This document shows positions 13,201 to 22,278 of a stretch of 64,000 bases of DNA, piece by piece; positions within the stretch are counted from its first letter, which is position 1; each line of letters begins with the position of its first letter. Source of the stretch: Serinicoccus marinus DSM 15273 (GTDB taxonomy: Bacteria > Actinomycetota > Actinomycetes > Actinomycetales > Dermatophilaceae); assembly GCF_008386315.1 (NCBI RefSeq), contig NZ_CP043808.1, forward strand, positions 2,232,001-2,296,000. The letters run 5' to 3'. The notes beneath the pieces were generated by a model. That model had not been told where the DNA came from, ran no database searches, and saw nothing but the letters and a program-made list of their open reading frames with translations. Position numbers and translations under genes: made by a program.

Positions 13201-15408
13201 GAGGCGGTGCGCGAGTGCGTGCAGGACGTCTACGACGTCGACGCGCTGCGAGAGCTCATGCGCTCCCTGGCCTCCCGCCAGGTGCGGCTCGTCTCGGTCG
13301 CCACCCCGCGGCCCTCGCCCTTCGCGTCCTCGCTGCTCATGGGCTACATCGCGCAGTTCCTCTACGAGGGCGACTCGCCGCTGGCCGAGCGGCGAGCGGC
13401 CGCCCTCTCCCTCGACGCCGGGCTGCTCGCCGAGCTGCTCGGCCGGAGCGAGGGCGCGGCGCTGCGCGACCTGCTGGACCCCGAGGTCGTGGCCCGGACC
13501 GAGGCCGAGCTGCAGCGGTTGGCGCCCGACCGGCAGGCGCGCGACGCCGAGGAGGTCGTCGACCTGCTGCGCGTGCTCGGCCCGCTGAGCCGCGAGGAGG
13601 TGCGCGCCCGCACCGTCGAGGAGCGGCGCGCGCAGGTGGACGGCTGGATGGACTCGCTGGTCGAGGGGCGACGCGTCATCGAGGTGCGGGTCGCCGGGGA
13701 GCAGCGCCTGGCGGACGCGCAGGACGCCGCCCGGCTGCGCGACGCGCTCGGCGTGGCGATGCCGGTCGGGGTGCCCGCCGCCTTCCTCGAAGGGGTGGAG
13801 GACCCGCTCGCCGACCTCGTCGTGCGGCACGCGCGCACCCACGCGCCCTTCACGCTGGAGTCGCTCGCGACCCGGCTGGGGCTCGGCAGCGCCGTCGTGC
13901 GGGACGCGGTGCGGCGGCAGGTCTCGTCGGGCCGGCTCGTGATGGGGGCGCTCGCGCCGTCGGGCACCGGGGAGGACGACGTCTGCGACGCCGAGGTGCT
14001 GCGGCTGCTGCGCCGCCGTTCGCTGGCGGCGCTGCGGCAGGAGGTCGAGCCCGTCACCCAGGCGGCGTATGCCCGCTTCCTGCCCCGCTGGCAGTCCGTC
14101 GGCGAGCTGCGCGGGCTGGACGGCACGCTGCGCGCGGTCGAGCAGCTCGCCGGGGCCCGGGTGCCCGCCTCCGCGCTGGAGTCGCTCGTGCTGCCCGCCC
14201 GCGTGGTCGACTACAGCCCGGCGCTGCTGGACGAGCTCATGAGCTCCGGCGAGGTGCTCTGGCAAGGGCACGGCTCGCTGCCCGGTGACGACGGCTGGGT
14301 CTCCCTGCACCTCGCGGACACCGCGCACCTCACGATGGCGGTGCCAGAAGGAGAGGTGGTGGAGTCCGACGGCGCCGCGGCCCCGGAGGAGGGTCCGGCC
14401 GCTGCCGTGCTCGAGGTCCTGGAGCGGGTCGTCGGCGGCGCCTACTTCTTCCGCGCGCTGAGCGACGCTGTCGGCTCGTTGGACGACCAGCGGCTCGCGA
14501 GCACGCTGTGGGACCTCGTCTGGTCCGGGCGGGTGAGCGCCGACACCTACGCCCCCGTTCGCGCGCTGCTCGCCGGTGGGCGCACCACGCACAAGGCGCG
14601 GCGGACCCCGTCCCGCGGCGGCCGCTGGTCCCGGACCTCGGTGGCTCTCTCGGCCTCCTCCGGCTCCTCAGTATCTTCGCGCCCGGGGCGTCCCTCCCGT
14701 TCCGGGCCACCGACCACGGTGGGCCGGTGGGCCCTGCTGCCCCCGGTCGAGACCGACCCGACGGTGCGCGCGCTCGCGGGGGCCGAGCAGCTGCTCGACC
14801 GCTACGGCGTCCTCACCCGCGGCTCGGTCGTCGCCGAGGGCATACCGGGCGGCTTCGCGGGGGTCTACCGCGTGCTGTCCGGCGCCGAGGAGGCCGGCCG
14901 CGTGCGCCGCGGGTATGTCGTCGAGGGCCTGGGCGCCGCACAGTTCGGCAGCACCGGCGCCATCGACCGGGTGCGGGCGCTGGACCGGCAGCGCTCGGAG
15001 AGCCCGGCGCCCGGCGAGACGGAGGCCGTGCTGCTCGCCGCCACCGACCCGGCGAACCCGTTCGGCGCGAGCGTGCCGTGGCCCGCGCTCGACGACGAGG
15101 TGACCCACCGCCCGGCCCGCAAGGCCGGGTCGATGGTGGTGCTGGTCGACGGCTCGCTCGCGGTCTACCTCGAGCGCGGCGGCCGCAGCGCCCTGACCTT
15201 CCCGCCCCCGCCGGAGGCCCAGCCCGAGCAGGTCTGGCGCTCGGTGGCCGGCGCCCTGGTGGCCGCGGTGCGTCGCGGCACCCTCGGCGGCATCACGATC
15301 GCCAAGATCGACGGTGGCGGCGCCCTGTCCTCGACGCATCCGCTGACCGGGGCCCTGGCGGACGCCGGCTTCCACACCGCCCCGCAAGGCCTGCGGCTAC
15401 GCCGCTGA
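10250..15408 (+). CDS. lhr: Lhr-type large ATP-dependent helicase, frame broken about four times
   Basis: A very large (about 1,720 aa) superfamily 2 helicase of the Lhr family, which unwinds DNA and RNA:DNA hybrids in repair. Walker A APTGSGKT is near residue 77, motif II is DEVH (VDEVHAVAGTKRGAHL), SATVR is motif III, and motif VI is GRAGHQ. It is followed by the winged-helix and long C-terminal Lhr region. An acidic, Asp/Gly-rich insert of about 100 residues separates motif III from the second RecA domain. Frame breaks near 10540, 10993 (a C run), 12450 and 12805 are each repaired by one added base. Start GTG at 10250. A DNA glycosylase gene (nei) lies downstream, a common actinobacterial arrangement. 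Confidence 0.9.
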
Positions 15409-15481
15409 CCCGGGCGCCACCCCGGCGTGGCCCCGGTCATGCACGCCAGAGCCGGGAACTCGCCCGACCCGAGCGGCCCTG

Positions 15482-15497
15482 GCGTTCACGTGAACGC
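15482..15497. promoter_or_regulatory. Perfect 16-bp palindrome upstream of the APH-fold gene
   Basis: GCGTTCACGTGAACGC is a perfect palindrome 70 bases upstream of the start at 15567 and 74 bases after the lhr stop. A dyad of this length and position is typical of an operator for a dimeric repressor or activator, but no regulator gene is adjacent. Basis: seen directly; role inferred. Confidence 0.45.
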
Positions 15498-15566
15498 TGG
15501 AGCCGTTCGCGGCCCGCGAGTCGCCGGCACGATCAGTGCGCACGAAAGGCGCCCTAGCCTGGGGCG

Positions 15567-16460
15567 ATGCACGAGCCGCCGCAGGACGTCAGCACCGAAG
15601 AGGTGCTGCAGCGGGTGCGGACCCTCTGGGACCCCGAGGTGACCGCGCTGGAGCACCTGGCCGTCGGTTTCGGCGGCTGGCACTGGCGGGCGGACGCGGG
15701 CAGAGGGCCGCGGTGGTTCGTGACCCTCGACCCACCGCTGTGGCACACCGCGGAGTCGGGCGAGGCGACGTACGCCGCGGCCGCCTCCCTCGCGGCCACC
15801 CTGACCTGCGTGCACGCGTCCGTGCCCTCCGCGCAGGGGCGCTTCACGAGCACGCTCGGGCCGGGATGGCTGAGCCTGACCCCGTGGGTGGCCGGGCGCC
15901 GACCGACGACGATCGACGCCGACGCGGTGCGGGCCGTGCGCGACCTGCACGCGGCACCGGCACCCGAGGGCATCCTGACCTGGGAGCCGGCCGTGCGCCC
16001 CGAGCTCGTCGACGAACTCGGGGCCTGGACAGCCGAGCCGTGGACCGCGGGGCCGCTCGGCGAGCCCGCCCGGCGCGCGGTGCGCGCCGGGCTGGCGGAC
16101 GTCGGGCGCGGGCTCACGGCATACCTGCGCCTCCTCGACCGGCTCGACCCCTCCGCCTATGTCCCCACCCACGGCGAACCCGGCGTGCACAATCAGTGGC
16201 GGGCCGACGACGGTCGCCTGCTGCTCCTCGACTGGGAGACGCTGCGGCTCGCACCTCGAGAGCGCGACGTCCTCGCCGGGTATGCCGACCTCCTCCCGCA
16301 CGACCCGGCGTTGCTGGACCTCGTCCGGCTGGAGTGGCAGCTGGGCGAGGTGGGCTCCTACGCCGAGTGGCTGCGCGGCCCGCACCAGGACGACGCCGAC
16401 ACCCGCACCGCGCTGGGCGGGCTTCGGGAGGAGCTCGCCGGGCTGGCTGCGACGCGATGA
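15567..16460 (+). CDS. Aminoglycoside phosphotransferase (APH) family protein
   Basis: A 297-residue protein with the APH/choline-kinase catalytic loop HGEPGVHNQW (family HGDxxxxN; catalytic Asp replaced by Glu) followed by LLLLDWETLRLAPRERD, whose DWE is the metal-binding DxD/DWE motif. The N-terminal lobe is short and its ATP-binding lysine is not obvious. Many such genes phosphorylate small hydroxylated metabolites rather than drugs, so no resistance claim is made. The start ATG 15567 (MHEPPQDVSTEEV) follows a region with a 16-bp palindrome. Downstream is a truncated ABC-F gene starting at the next base. Confidence 0.8.
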   Translation: MHEPPQDVSTEEVLQRVRTLWDPEVTALEHLAVGFGGWHWRADAGRGPRWFVTLDPPLWHTAESGEATYAAAASLAATLTCVHASVPSAQGRFTSTLGPGWLSLTPWVAGRRPTTIDADAVRAVRDLHAAPAPEGILTWEPAVRPELVDELGAWTAEPWTAGPLGEPARRAVRAGLADVGRGLTAYLRLLDRLDPSAYVPTHGEPGVHNQWRADDGRLLLLDWETLRLAPRERDVLAGYADLLPHDPALLDLVRLEWQLGEVGSYAEWLRGPHQDDADTRTALGGLREELAGLAATR

Positions 16461-16946
16461 ATGCGTGGCGGCGAGCCGCCACGGCACGTAGGGTGCGGCC
16501 CATCTGGAACCGCAGGGGTCCGCGACCCCGTCGTCCAGGTCGAACGCGCCGGCGAGGTGCTGGCGCGCGTCGACGACGGCGCCAGTGCTGCCATCGCCAC
16601 CGCGCTGGAGTCGGCCCGACGGCACGACGCGTGGGAGATCGACCACCGGACGGACAAGGTCGTGCACGGGCTCGGTCTCGCACACCTTCCCCGCCGGCGC
16701 ACCGCAGCCGACCTGTCCGGGGGTCAGCTGTCCCGGCTCTCGCTCGCCTGGACGCTGCTGCGCACCCCCGACACGCTGCTGCTGGACGAGCCCACCAACC
16801 ACCTGTCCCTCTTGCTCGTCTCCGAGCTCGAGCTCGGCCTGCCCGACTTCCCGGGCGCCGTGGTGGTGGCCAGCCACGACCGGTGGCTCCGCGAGGACTG
16901 GGTGGGTGAGCGGCTCGAGCTGCCCGGCGAGACACTGGAGCGGTGA
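16461..16946 (+). pseudogene. ABC-F ATPase remnant (C-terminal half of one nucleotide-binding domain)
   Basis: About 160 codons that match the end of an ABC-F (translation-associated, membrane-less) ATPase domain. It has a helical stretch ending AWEIDHRTDKVVHGLGL, the signature LSGGQLSRLSLAW, Walker B LLLDEPTNHLS, and the H-loop VVASHDRWLRE. No Walker A, no second ATPase domain and no interdomain linker are present, whereas the family has two full domains in about 530-650 aa. The first ~25 codons have no family resemblance. It therefore looks like a deletion remnant and cannot hydrolyse ATP alone. The end overlaps the start of the next gene by four bases. Confidence 0.75.
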
Positions 16947-17951
16947 CCACGACCCCCATCACCCGGCGCACCGGGCTGAACCGCACCGTGCTGCTGCGGG
17001 CAGGTGCGCCGTGGCACGGGCACCGGGCGGGACGGGTCCTCGGTGCGACCGGGCTGTCCGGCATCGTCGCGGACGCCGCGGCCGGGGCGGCGGTGGCCCT
17101 CGACGACGCCCCGCTGGTCACCCTCGACCGCGTGCTGCTGGCCGGGGAGCAGTGGGCCGAGGCAGTCGCGGAGCAGTGGACGGACGCGCTGGCGCACCTG
17201 CTGCAGACGTTGCGCCCCCACCGACGACGACCGGGCGGCACGGGAGGAGTGGGGCGAGGAGGACTGGGCGCGCTGGGCATCGGTGCGGCAGATCGTGCTC
17301 TGCGGCGGGGTCGTCGCCGGCGAGCTCGGGCGGCGGGCATCCCGAGACCCGCGCGTCGTCGCGCAGCGCGCCGACGTGGCCCCTGAGCCCGCCCGCGCAC
17401 CCCTGCTGGGTCTGGCCGCCGGGGTGGCCGACGGGCTCGTGCTCGACCTGGGTCACAGCAGCATCAAGGCCGCGGCGGTCCGCGACGGTGTCCTCGCGAG
17501 CACAACGGGTATGCCGGTGCCCTGGCGGCCGTTTGACACCAGCACGTGGCCGTCGCCGGACACCGTCCTGGGTCTCGTGGTCGAGGCCGCGCGGGACGCC
17601 ATGGACCCATCCGCTCCCGACGACAGAGACCTGGAGGTGCGCGTGGCGATCGCCAACTACGTCGTCGACGGCCTGCTCGACGACGACCCGACCTACGGCA
17701 CCCTGCGCTCTCGCGGGCCGGACCCGCGCCGGGTCCTCGGGCATGCGCTGACCCGGGGCCTGCGTCGCCCCTGCGCGGTGACCGTACTCCGCAACGACGG
17801 TGCCGCCGCCGCACTCGGGGTGCGGAGCGCGCAGCCCGCAGCGGACGCGCGAGTGGGCCACGGCCGCCACGACGACCAGGGCCGGGGGGAAGCGACGACC
17901 GCCGTCATCAGCATCGGCACCTCGCTCGGTCTGGGGTTCGCCGATGCCTGA
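16943..17951 (+). CDS. Sugar-kinase/hexokinase-fold (ASKHA-like) protein of unknown role, frame broken once
   Basis: About 335 residues. The C-terminal half carries LVLDLGHSSIKAAAVRDG, resembling the phosphate-1 loop of ASKHA ATPases (usually DxGxTxxK), and near the end GTSLGLGF, resembling the adenosine loop. In between, VTVLRNDGAAAALG resembles the ND-G segment of sugar kinases. This suggests an ATP-binding actin-like fold, but I cannot name a family. The frame changes near 17215 inside a five-C run; removing one C (or adding two bases) gives LRPTDDDRAAREEW. The GTG start at 16943 overlaps the ABC-F remnant, and its stop overlaps the nei start by eight bases, so the three are probably one transcript. 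Confidence 0.6.
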
Positions 17952-18801
17952 GGGTGACGCGGTGTGGCGCACCGCCCGACGGCTGCACCAGGGGCTGGCC
18001 GGCGTGGCCCTGGAGGGATCGGACCTCCGGGTGCCGGCGCACGCGACCGCCGACCTGTCCGGCCGCCGCACCCTCGAGGTCGTCCCCCGCGGCAAGCACC
18101 TGCTGCACCGGGTGGAGGGGGACATCACGGTGCACAGCCACCTGCGGATGGAGGGCTCCTGGCGGGTGCACCCGGTGGGGCGGCGGCACGCGCTGGGGCG
18201 ACGGCATACCGTCCGGGCGCTGCTGTGGACGCCGCAGCGGGTCGCCGTGGGCGACTCCCTGGGGATGCTGGAGCTGGTCCGCACCAGCGAGGAGCACCGG
18301 GTCGTGGGGCACCTCGGCCCCGACCTGCTCGACCCCGCGTACGACGCGGACACGGCCCTGGCCAACGTGCGCGCAGACCCGGGCCGCACCATCACCGAGG
18401 CCTGCCTGGACCAGCGCAACGTGGCGGGCATGGGCACGATCTTCACCGCCGAACCGCTCTTCCTGCTGAGGATCAACCCCTGGACGCCCGTCGGCGACCT
18501 CGCCGAGGAGCAGGTGGTCGAGCTGCTGGCGACCGCCCGGCGGCTGCTGGTGCTGAGCTGCCGGACCGGCCGCACGACCATCACGGGCCGTGGGGACGTC
18601 AACGACGACGACGCGTGGGTGCACGGCCGGATGGGGCTGCCGTGCAAGCGCTGCGGCACGACGATCCGGCTCGCCCCGATCGGTCAGCAGCCGCAGCAGC
18701 GGGTGATGTTCTCCTGCCCGACCTGCCAGGGCGGCCTCGCCCCCACCGACGACGGTCGGCCCCAGTCGCCGCTCGGCCACGGCCGGCGCCCGACCTACTG
18801 A
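17944..18801 (+). CDS. nei: Endonuclease VIII-type DNA glycosylase (Nei family)
   Basis: A bifunctional DNA glycosylase/AP lyase that removes oxidised pyrimidines. The protein starts MPEGD, giving the Schiff-base Pro2 and catalytic Glu3 after Met removal. The beta-clamp lysine lies in PRGKHLLH and a helix-two-turn-helix segment includes LDQRNVAGMGTIF. A C-terminal zinc finger with two CxxC pairs (CKRC and CPTC) closes the fold. At 285 aa it is of normal family length. Start ATG 17944 is fixed by the required N-terminal proline. It is downstream of lhr in a likely repair neighbourhood and converges with the PP-loop gene, overlapping it by a few bases. Confidence 0.92.
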   Translation: MPEGDAVWRTARRLHQGLAGVALEGSDLRVPAHATADLSGRRTLEVVPRGKHLLHRVEGDITVHSHLRMEGSWRVHPVGRRHALGRRHTVRALLWTPQRVAVGDSLGMLELVRTSEEHRVVGHLGPDLLDPAYDADTALANVRADPGRTITEACLDQRNVAGMGTIFTAEPLFLLRINPWTPVGDLAEEQVVELLATARRLLVLSCRTGRTTITGRGDVNDDDAWVHGRMGLPCKRCGTTIRLAPIGQQPQQRVMFSCPTCQGGLAPTDDGRPQSPLGHGRRPTY

Positions 18802-20189
18802 GGCCCGCGCCCGACACGCCCCGCGAGCGCCCGTCGCGCCCGGGCGCGCACGACCCGGCGCACCCGACCGACGGCACGCGGCACCAGGTCCTGCGGGGGG
18901 TGGGCGGCGAACCACGCCTCCAGCTCGGCCTGTGCCCGCGAGCGGTCCAGGCCGCGCACGTCGTAGGAGCGCACGGCGGCCTCCTCCTCGGCGCTCATGG
19001 GCGGCGCGACCCGGTGCAGGCGCTCGGCCACCTCCTGCCGATAGCGCTCCGGGACTAGCGCCAGAGCGGGCTCGTAGGACCGGTCCAGCCAGTCCATCGG
19101 GTCCGGCCCGGTCTTGGCCGCGACCAGCCGCATCAGGGCGCTGTCGCCGCCGTCGGCGAGGTAGCGGTGGACCGTGCGGGCGATCACCGGCTCGACCTTG
19201 ATCGGGTCGGCCAGCAGATGGCCCCGCGGCTCCTGCCCACGCCACTGCCGCTCCAGCGACGGGGCGGAGGGCCAGGCGCCGGTGACCGCGCCGGCGAGCA
19301 GGGTCTTGCGGGCGCACTTGGCGCACCGCCCGCAGGGACGCCCGAGCCGACGGCCGCGCACGCACGACTGCGCCGCCTCCCCGAGCGGATGGGTGTGCAC
19401 GATGCGGCTGGTCACGACCTCGGACACCCCGGCGACCGGCACGCACACCTCCAGCCCCACCGCGGCGAAGACCCCGCCCCACTCCTCGAGGAAGGGCGAG
19501 TCGGCGAAGTCGCGGTAGTAGCCACGCTGCAGCCGGTAGGTCGCCTCCAGCGGCGCGCCCCAGGCCACGGCGTCCAGCCGGTCGCGGTCGGCGTGGAGCA
19601 GCAACGGCACCGCCGTGGTGAAGTCGTGCGGGAACCCCATGGCGGCGCGGAGGTACTCCACGTCGCTGCGGACCACCTCCACCGGCCACCCCTGGGCGCG
19701 CAGCCGCTCGCACGACTCCTCGGCTGCCCGGGTGACGAACATCGTGGCCCGCGGGTCGCCTCGCGGGGCCCGCCGCAGCAGGTGGTAGGACCGGGTGCTG
19801 CCCGGCATGACCGCGAGCGTCGCGACGCTGTCGGTGCCACCGCTGAAGCACAACCCGGGCGCCCCGTCTCCCTCGGCGGGTCTCACGCGTGGCGCCACGT
19901 CGCGGTCCGCCGAGGTCAACCGCAGGCCCGGCCCCTCGCGCAGCGCCCGGGCGAGGACAGGACTCGCCGTCACCGAGGTGGTCACCGGGACCTTCCGGAC
20001 GATCCAGGGCCGGGCCGACAGGACGGCCGAGAGCACGAGCAGGTCGGGGTGCACCTCGCCCGGGCGCACCCCCACCTCGAAGCACGCGGTATGCCGCGCC
20101 AGGGCGCCCTTGCGCTCGTCCGGCTCCCCCGCGCCGGGCACCAGCCGGACCTGCACGCGGCCGGGCTCGTGCGTGATGTCGAGGTGCAT
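18795..20189 (-). CDS. QueC-like PP-loop ATP pyrophosphatase family protein
   Basis: About 464 residues. A PP-loop motif LCFSGGTDSVATLAVMP (SGGxDS) near residue 120 marks an enzyme that activates a substrate by adenylation. A cluster C-x9-C-x2-C-x2-C (CVRGRRLGRPCGRCAKC) resembles the zinc site of QueC/ExsB. Between them is DVEYLRAAMGFPHDF, which I recall from uncharacterised actinobacterial PP-loop proteins found near glycan or cell-envelope genes. No queuosine genes are nearby, so a role in 7-deazaguanine synthesis is not supported. Start ATG 20189 (MHLDITHEPG) is preferred because the longer frame upstream is arginine-rich and overlaps the divergent promoter region. The stop is TAG. Confidence 0.7.
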   Translation of the reverse strand: MHLDITHEPGRVQVRLVPGAGEPDERKGALARHTACFEVGVRPGEVHPDLLVLSAVLSARPWIVRKVPVTTSVTASPVLARALREGPGLRLTSADRDVAPRVRPAEGDGAPGLCFSGGTDSVATLAVMPGSTRSYHLLRRAPRGDPRATMFVTRAAEESCERLRAQGWPVEVVRSDVEYLRAAMGFPHDFTTAVPLLLHADRDRLDAVAWGAPLEATYRLQRGYYRDFADSPFLEEWGGVFAAVGLEVCVPVAGVSEVVTSRIVHTHPLGEAAQSCVRGRRLGRPCGRCAKCARKTLLAGAVTGAWPSAPSLERQWRGQEPRGHLLADPIKVEPVIARTVHRYLADGGDSALMRLVAAKTGPDPMDWLDRSYEPALALVPERYRQEVAERLHRVAPPMSAEEEAAVRSYDVRGLDRSRAQAELEAWFAAHPPQDLVPRAVGRVRRVVRARARRALAGRVGRGPQ

Positions 20190-20296
20190 CAGCGCGCTCG
20201 GGCGACGGTGGCGGGCATGGCCCCGGAGCGTACCCGCCCGGCTGCCCGCCCCGCCCGGTGGACCGTGCGGCGGGAGGCACGACATACTGGCCGATC

Positions 20297-21277
20297 GTGC
20301 CGACCTCCACCCACACGCCCGCAGACCCGGTCCGCCTCACCCACCCCGAGTGGTCCAAGGACGCGGTGATCTACCAGATCAACCAGCGCCACTTCACCCC
20401 GGAGGGCACCTTGGCCGCCGCCGCGGAGCACCTGCCCCGGCTGCGCGACCTCGGCGTCGACATCCTCTGGCTCATGCCGATCAACCCGATCGGCGAGCAG
20501 AACCGCAAGGGCGGGCTCGGCTCCCCCTACGCCGTGCGCGACTACCTCGCGGTCAACCCCGAGTTCGGGACGCTGGAGGACCTGCGCGGCTTCGTCGACT
20601 ACGACCAGCCCGGGCTGCGGGAGTACATGGCCGACGCCATGGCTCACTGGGTCCGCGAGGCCGACGTCGACGGCTTCCGCTGCGACGTCGCGGGCTACGT
20701 GCCGGTGGACTTCTGGGAGGCGGCGCGGGCCCAGCTGGAGCAGATCAAGACGGTCTTCCTGCTCGCCGAGTGGGAGAACCGCGACCTGCACGTGGGTGCC
20801 TTCGACGCGACGTATGCCTGGTCCTGGAACGAGACGATGCACCACATCGCGCACGGCCGGGCCAGCGCCACCGACCTCAAGGTCTAGGCCGGCAACGACC
20901 GGCGGCTCACCTTCTTCGACAAGGACGAGATCGTCTGGCGCGAGGACCCGCAGGGCAAGCTCTACCGTCGCCTCTTCGCGCTGAAGAAGTAGCACCCGGC
21001 GCTGTGGAACGCCGCCTGGGGCGCGCGCATGGTGCGGGTGCCCCACGACGGCGAGGACCGGGTCATCAGCTTCGTGCGAGTGCACGAGTCGGAGGACGCC
21101 GTCGTCGCAGCCTTCAACCTCAGCGACGCCCCGGCATCGGTCACCCTCGGGGTGGCTCCGGGCCAGGACCTCGCCTACGTCGACGCCACGGACGGCAGCA
21201 CGGTCGAGTATGCCGAGGGCTCGGTCTGGCAGCTCCCGGCCTGGGGCTACCGGGTGGGGGTCACGCCGCAGGAGTGA
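20297..21277 (+). pseudogene. GH13 alpha-amylase/glucosidase family pseudogene (two deletions, two in-frame TAG stops)
   Basis: One frame from GTG 20297 to TGA 21277 matches GH13 enzymes throughout: DVIYQINQRHFTPEG-like start, VDILWLMPINPIGEQ, region II GFRCDVAGY, region III LLAEWENRDL, and a C-terminal beta domain. Two internal segments are missing. Near 20598 the text jumps from LRGFVD to YDQPGLREY, losing region I (DxxxNH). At 20885 it jumps from ATDLKV to AGNDRRLTFF, losing region IV (NHD), and the junction creates a TAG. A second TAG lies at 20990-20992. Both catalytic-site losses make activity implausible. In-frame deletions differ from the single-base breaks elsewhere, so real decay is likely, though a collapsed assembly is possible. 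Confidence 0.8.
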
Positions 21278-21336
21278 GGCACCAGCGGTCGCTCGGGCGA
21301 GGGCCGGTCAGACGGGCGTGGTCAGGTGTGCGTCGC

Positions 21337-21672
21337 TCAAGCGGCGGAGACGACCGCGTCGCGGCGCGGCATCCGCCGGGTGTCGATCGTCGTGGCCAGG
21401 CCCTCGGTGAGCACCGTGGTCATCTGCGCCTCGGCCGTCTCGGTCAGGCTGACCCGGTCGGCGACCGTCGACAGCATCTCGGACAGCGGCACGTCGAGCG
21501 CCCGGCAGATCGAGGCGAGCAGCTCGGAGCTGGCCTCCTTCTCCCCGCGCTCGATCTCGGAGAGGTAGCCCAGCGAGCAGGACGCCGAGGAGCTGACCTC
21601 GCGCAGGGTGCGCCCCTGCGTCTGGCGCGTCTCGCGGAGCGCGTCACCCAGCTCACGTCGAAGTAGCACCAT
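21337..21672 (-). CDS. clgR: ClgR-type XRE family transcriptional regulator
   Basis: A 111-residue helix-turn-helix protein: [25 protein letters not shown] followed by the recognition-helix region and [16 protein letters not shown], the typical ClgR/Xre signature. In corynebacteria and mycobacteria ClgR activates clp protease genes under envelope stress and is itself degraded by Clp; here the C-terminus ends DAVVSAA, a small hydrophobic tail suitable for Clp recognition. Start at the second Met (21672, MVLLRREL) matches the family. It is the last gene of the rimO-pgsA-pncC-clgR run, three bases after pncC. Confidence 0.9.
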   Translation of the reverse strand: MVLLRRELGDALRETRQTQGRTLREVSSSASCSLGYLSEIERGEKEASSELLASICRALDVPLSEMLSTVADRVSLTETAEAQMTTVLTEGLATTIDTRRMPRRDAVVSAA

Positions 21673-21674
21673 CG

Positions 21675-22271
21675 TCAACCCTCCTCGTCCTCTCTCCGGG
21701 TGTCCGTGTCGGTGGTCATCCCGTCGCCGTGCCTGCCCGGTGCGGCGGATGCCGTCGCGGCAGGTCGTGTCTCTACCGTACCCCGTGCGGCCGACAGACC
21801 CTCGGTCAGCCGTCCTCGCAGCAGCTCCAGCGCTGCCGTCACGGTGCCGGCGCGGATGTCGTCACGGTGTCCACGCAGGGTCAACACCTGGTGACCCAGA
21901 ACCTGTTCCCCGTGGGCGAGCGCGAGGTGGACGGTGCCGACCGGGTGGCCCTCGCTGGGGTCCGGGCCGGCGACGCCCGTGGTGGCGACGCACCAGTCGG
22001 CGCCGAGCACCCGTGCCCCGCCGAGGGCCATCGCCTCGGCGCACTCCTGGGAGACGGTGCCGTGCTCACGGACGACCTGGGCCGGGACGCCGAGCACCGC
22101 CTCCTTCACCGCCGAGGCGTAGGCCACGACCGCACCGCGGACCGCGGCGCTCGCACCGGGCACGTCGGTGAGGGCGGCGCAGACCAGGCCACCGGTGAGC
22201 GACTCCGCGGTGCCCATGCTCTCGCCCCGCTCGCGCAGCGCGGCCACCACCTGGGCGGCCGGGCTCCTCAC
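21675..22271 (-). CDS. pncC: CinA C-terminal family nicotinamide-nucleotide amidohydrolase
   Basis: About 198 residues with the core [21 protein letters not shown], where the serine of the ESLTGG motif is the nucleophile for deamidation of NMN to NaMN. Further family motifs are [25 protein letters not shown] and [18 protein letters not shown]. It is the stand-alone form without the N-terminal CinA domain, as usual beside actinobacterial pgsA. GTG 22271 is chosen because it lies eight bases after the pgsA stop; the longer frame overlaps pgsA. A 40-residue Thr/Ala/Arg-rich C-terminal tail is unlike the core and probably disordered. Confidence 0.9.
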   Translation of the reverse strand: MRSPAAQVVAALRERGESMGTAESLTGGLVCAALTDVPGASAAVRGAVVAYASAVKEAVLGVPAQVVREHGTVSQECAEAMALGGARVLGADWCVATTGVAGPDPSEGHPVGTVHLALAHGEQVLGHQVLTLRGHRDDIRAGTVTAALELLRGRLTEGLSAARGTVETRPAATASAAPGRHGDGMTTDTDTRREDEEG

Positions 22272-22278
22272 GACCCGC

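Noticed and set aside
15567..16946. A drug-resistance island (APH plus ABC-F)
   Set aside because: The ABC-F gene is a fragment, the APH fold is widespread in metabolism, and no transposase or att site is seen.
18795..20189. Queuosine biosynthesis gene
   Set aside because: The PP-loop and zinc cluster are QueC-like, but no queD, queE or queF neighbour exists and the length is wrong.
20885..20992. Reassigned or suppressed TAG codons in the GH13 gene
   Set aside because: TAG serves as a normal stop elsewhere in the window (for example the PP-loop gene at 18795-18797), and the first TAG is created by a deletion junction. Decay is simpler.
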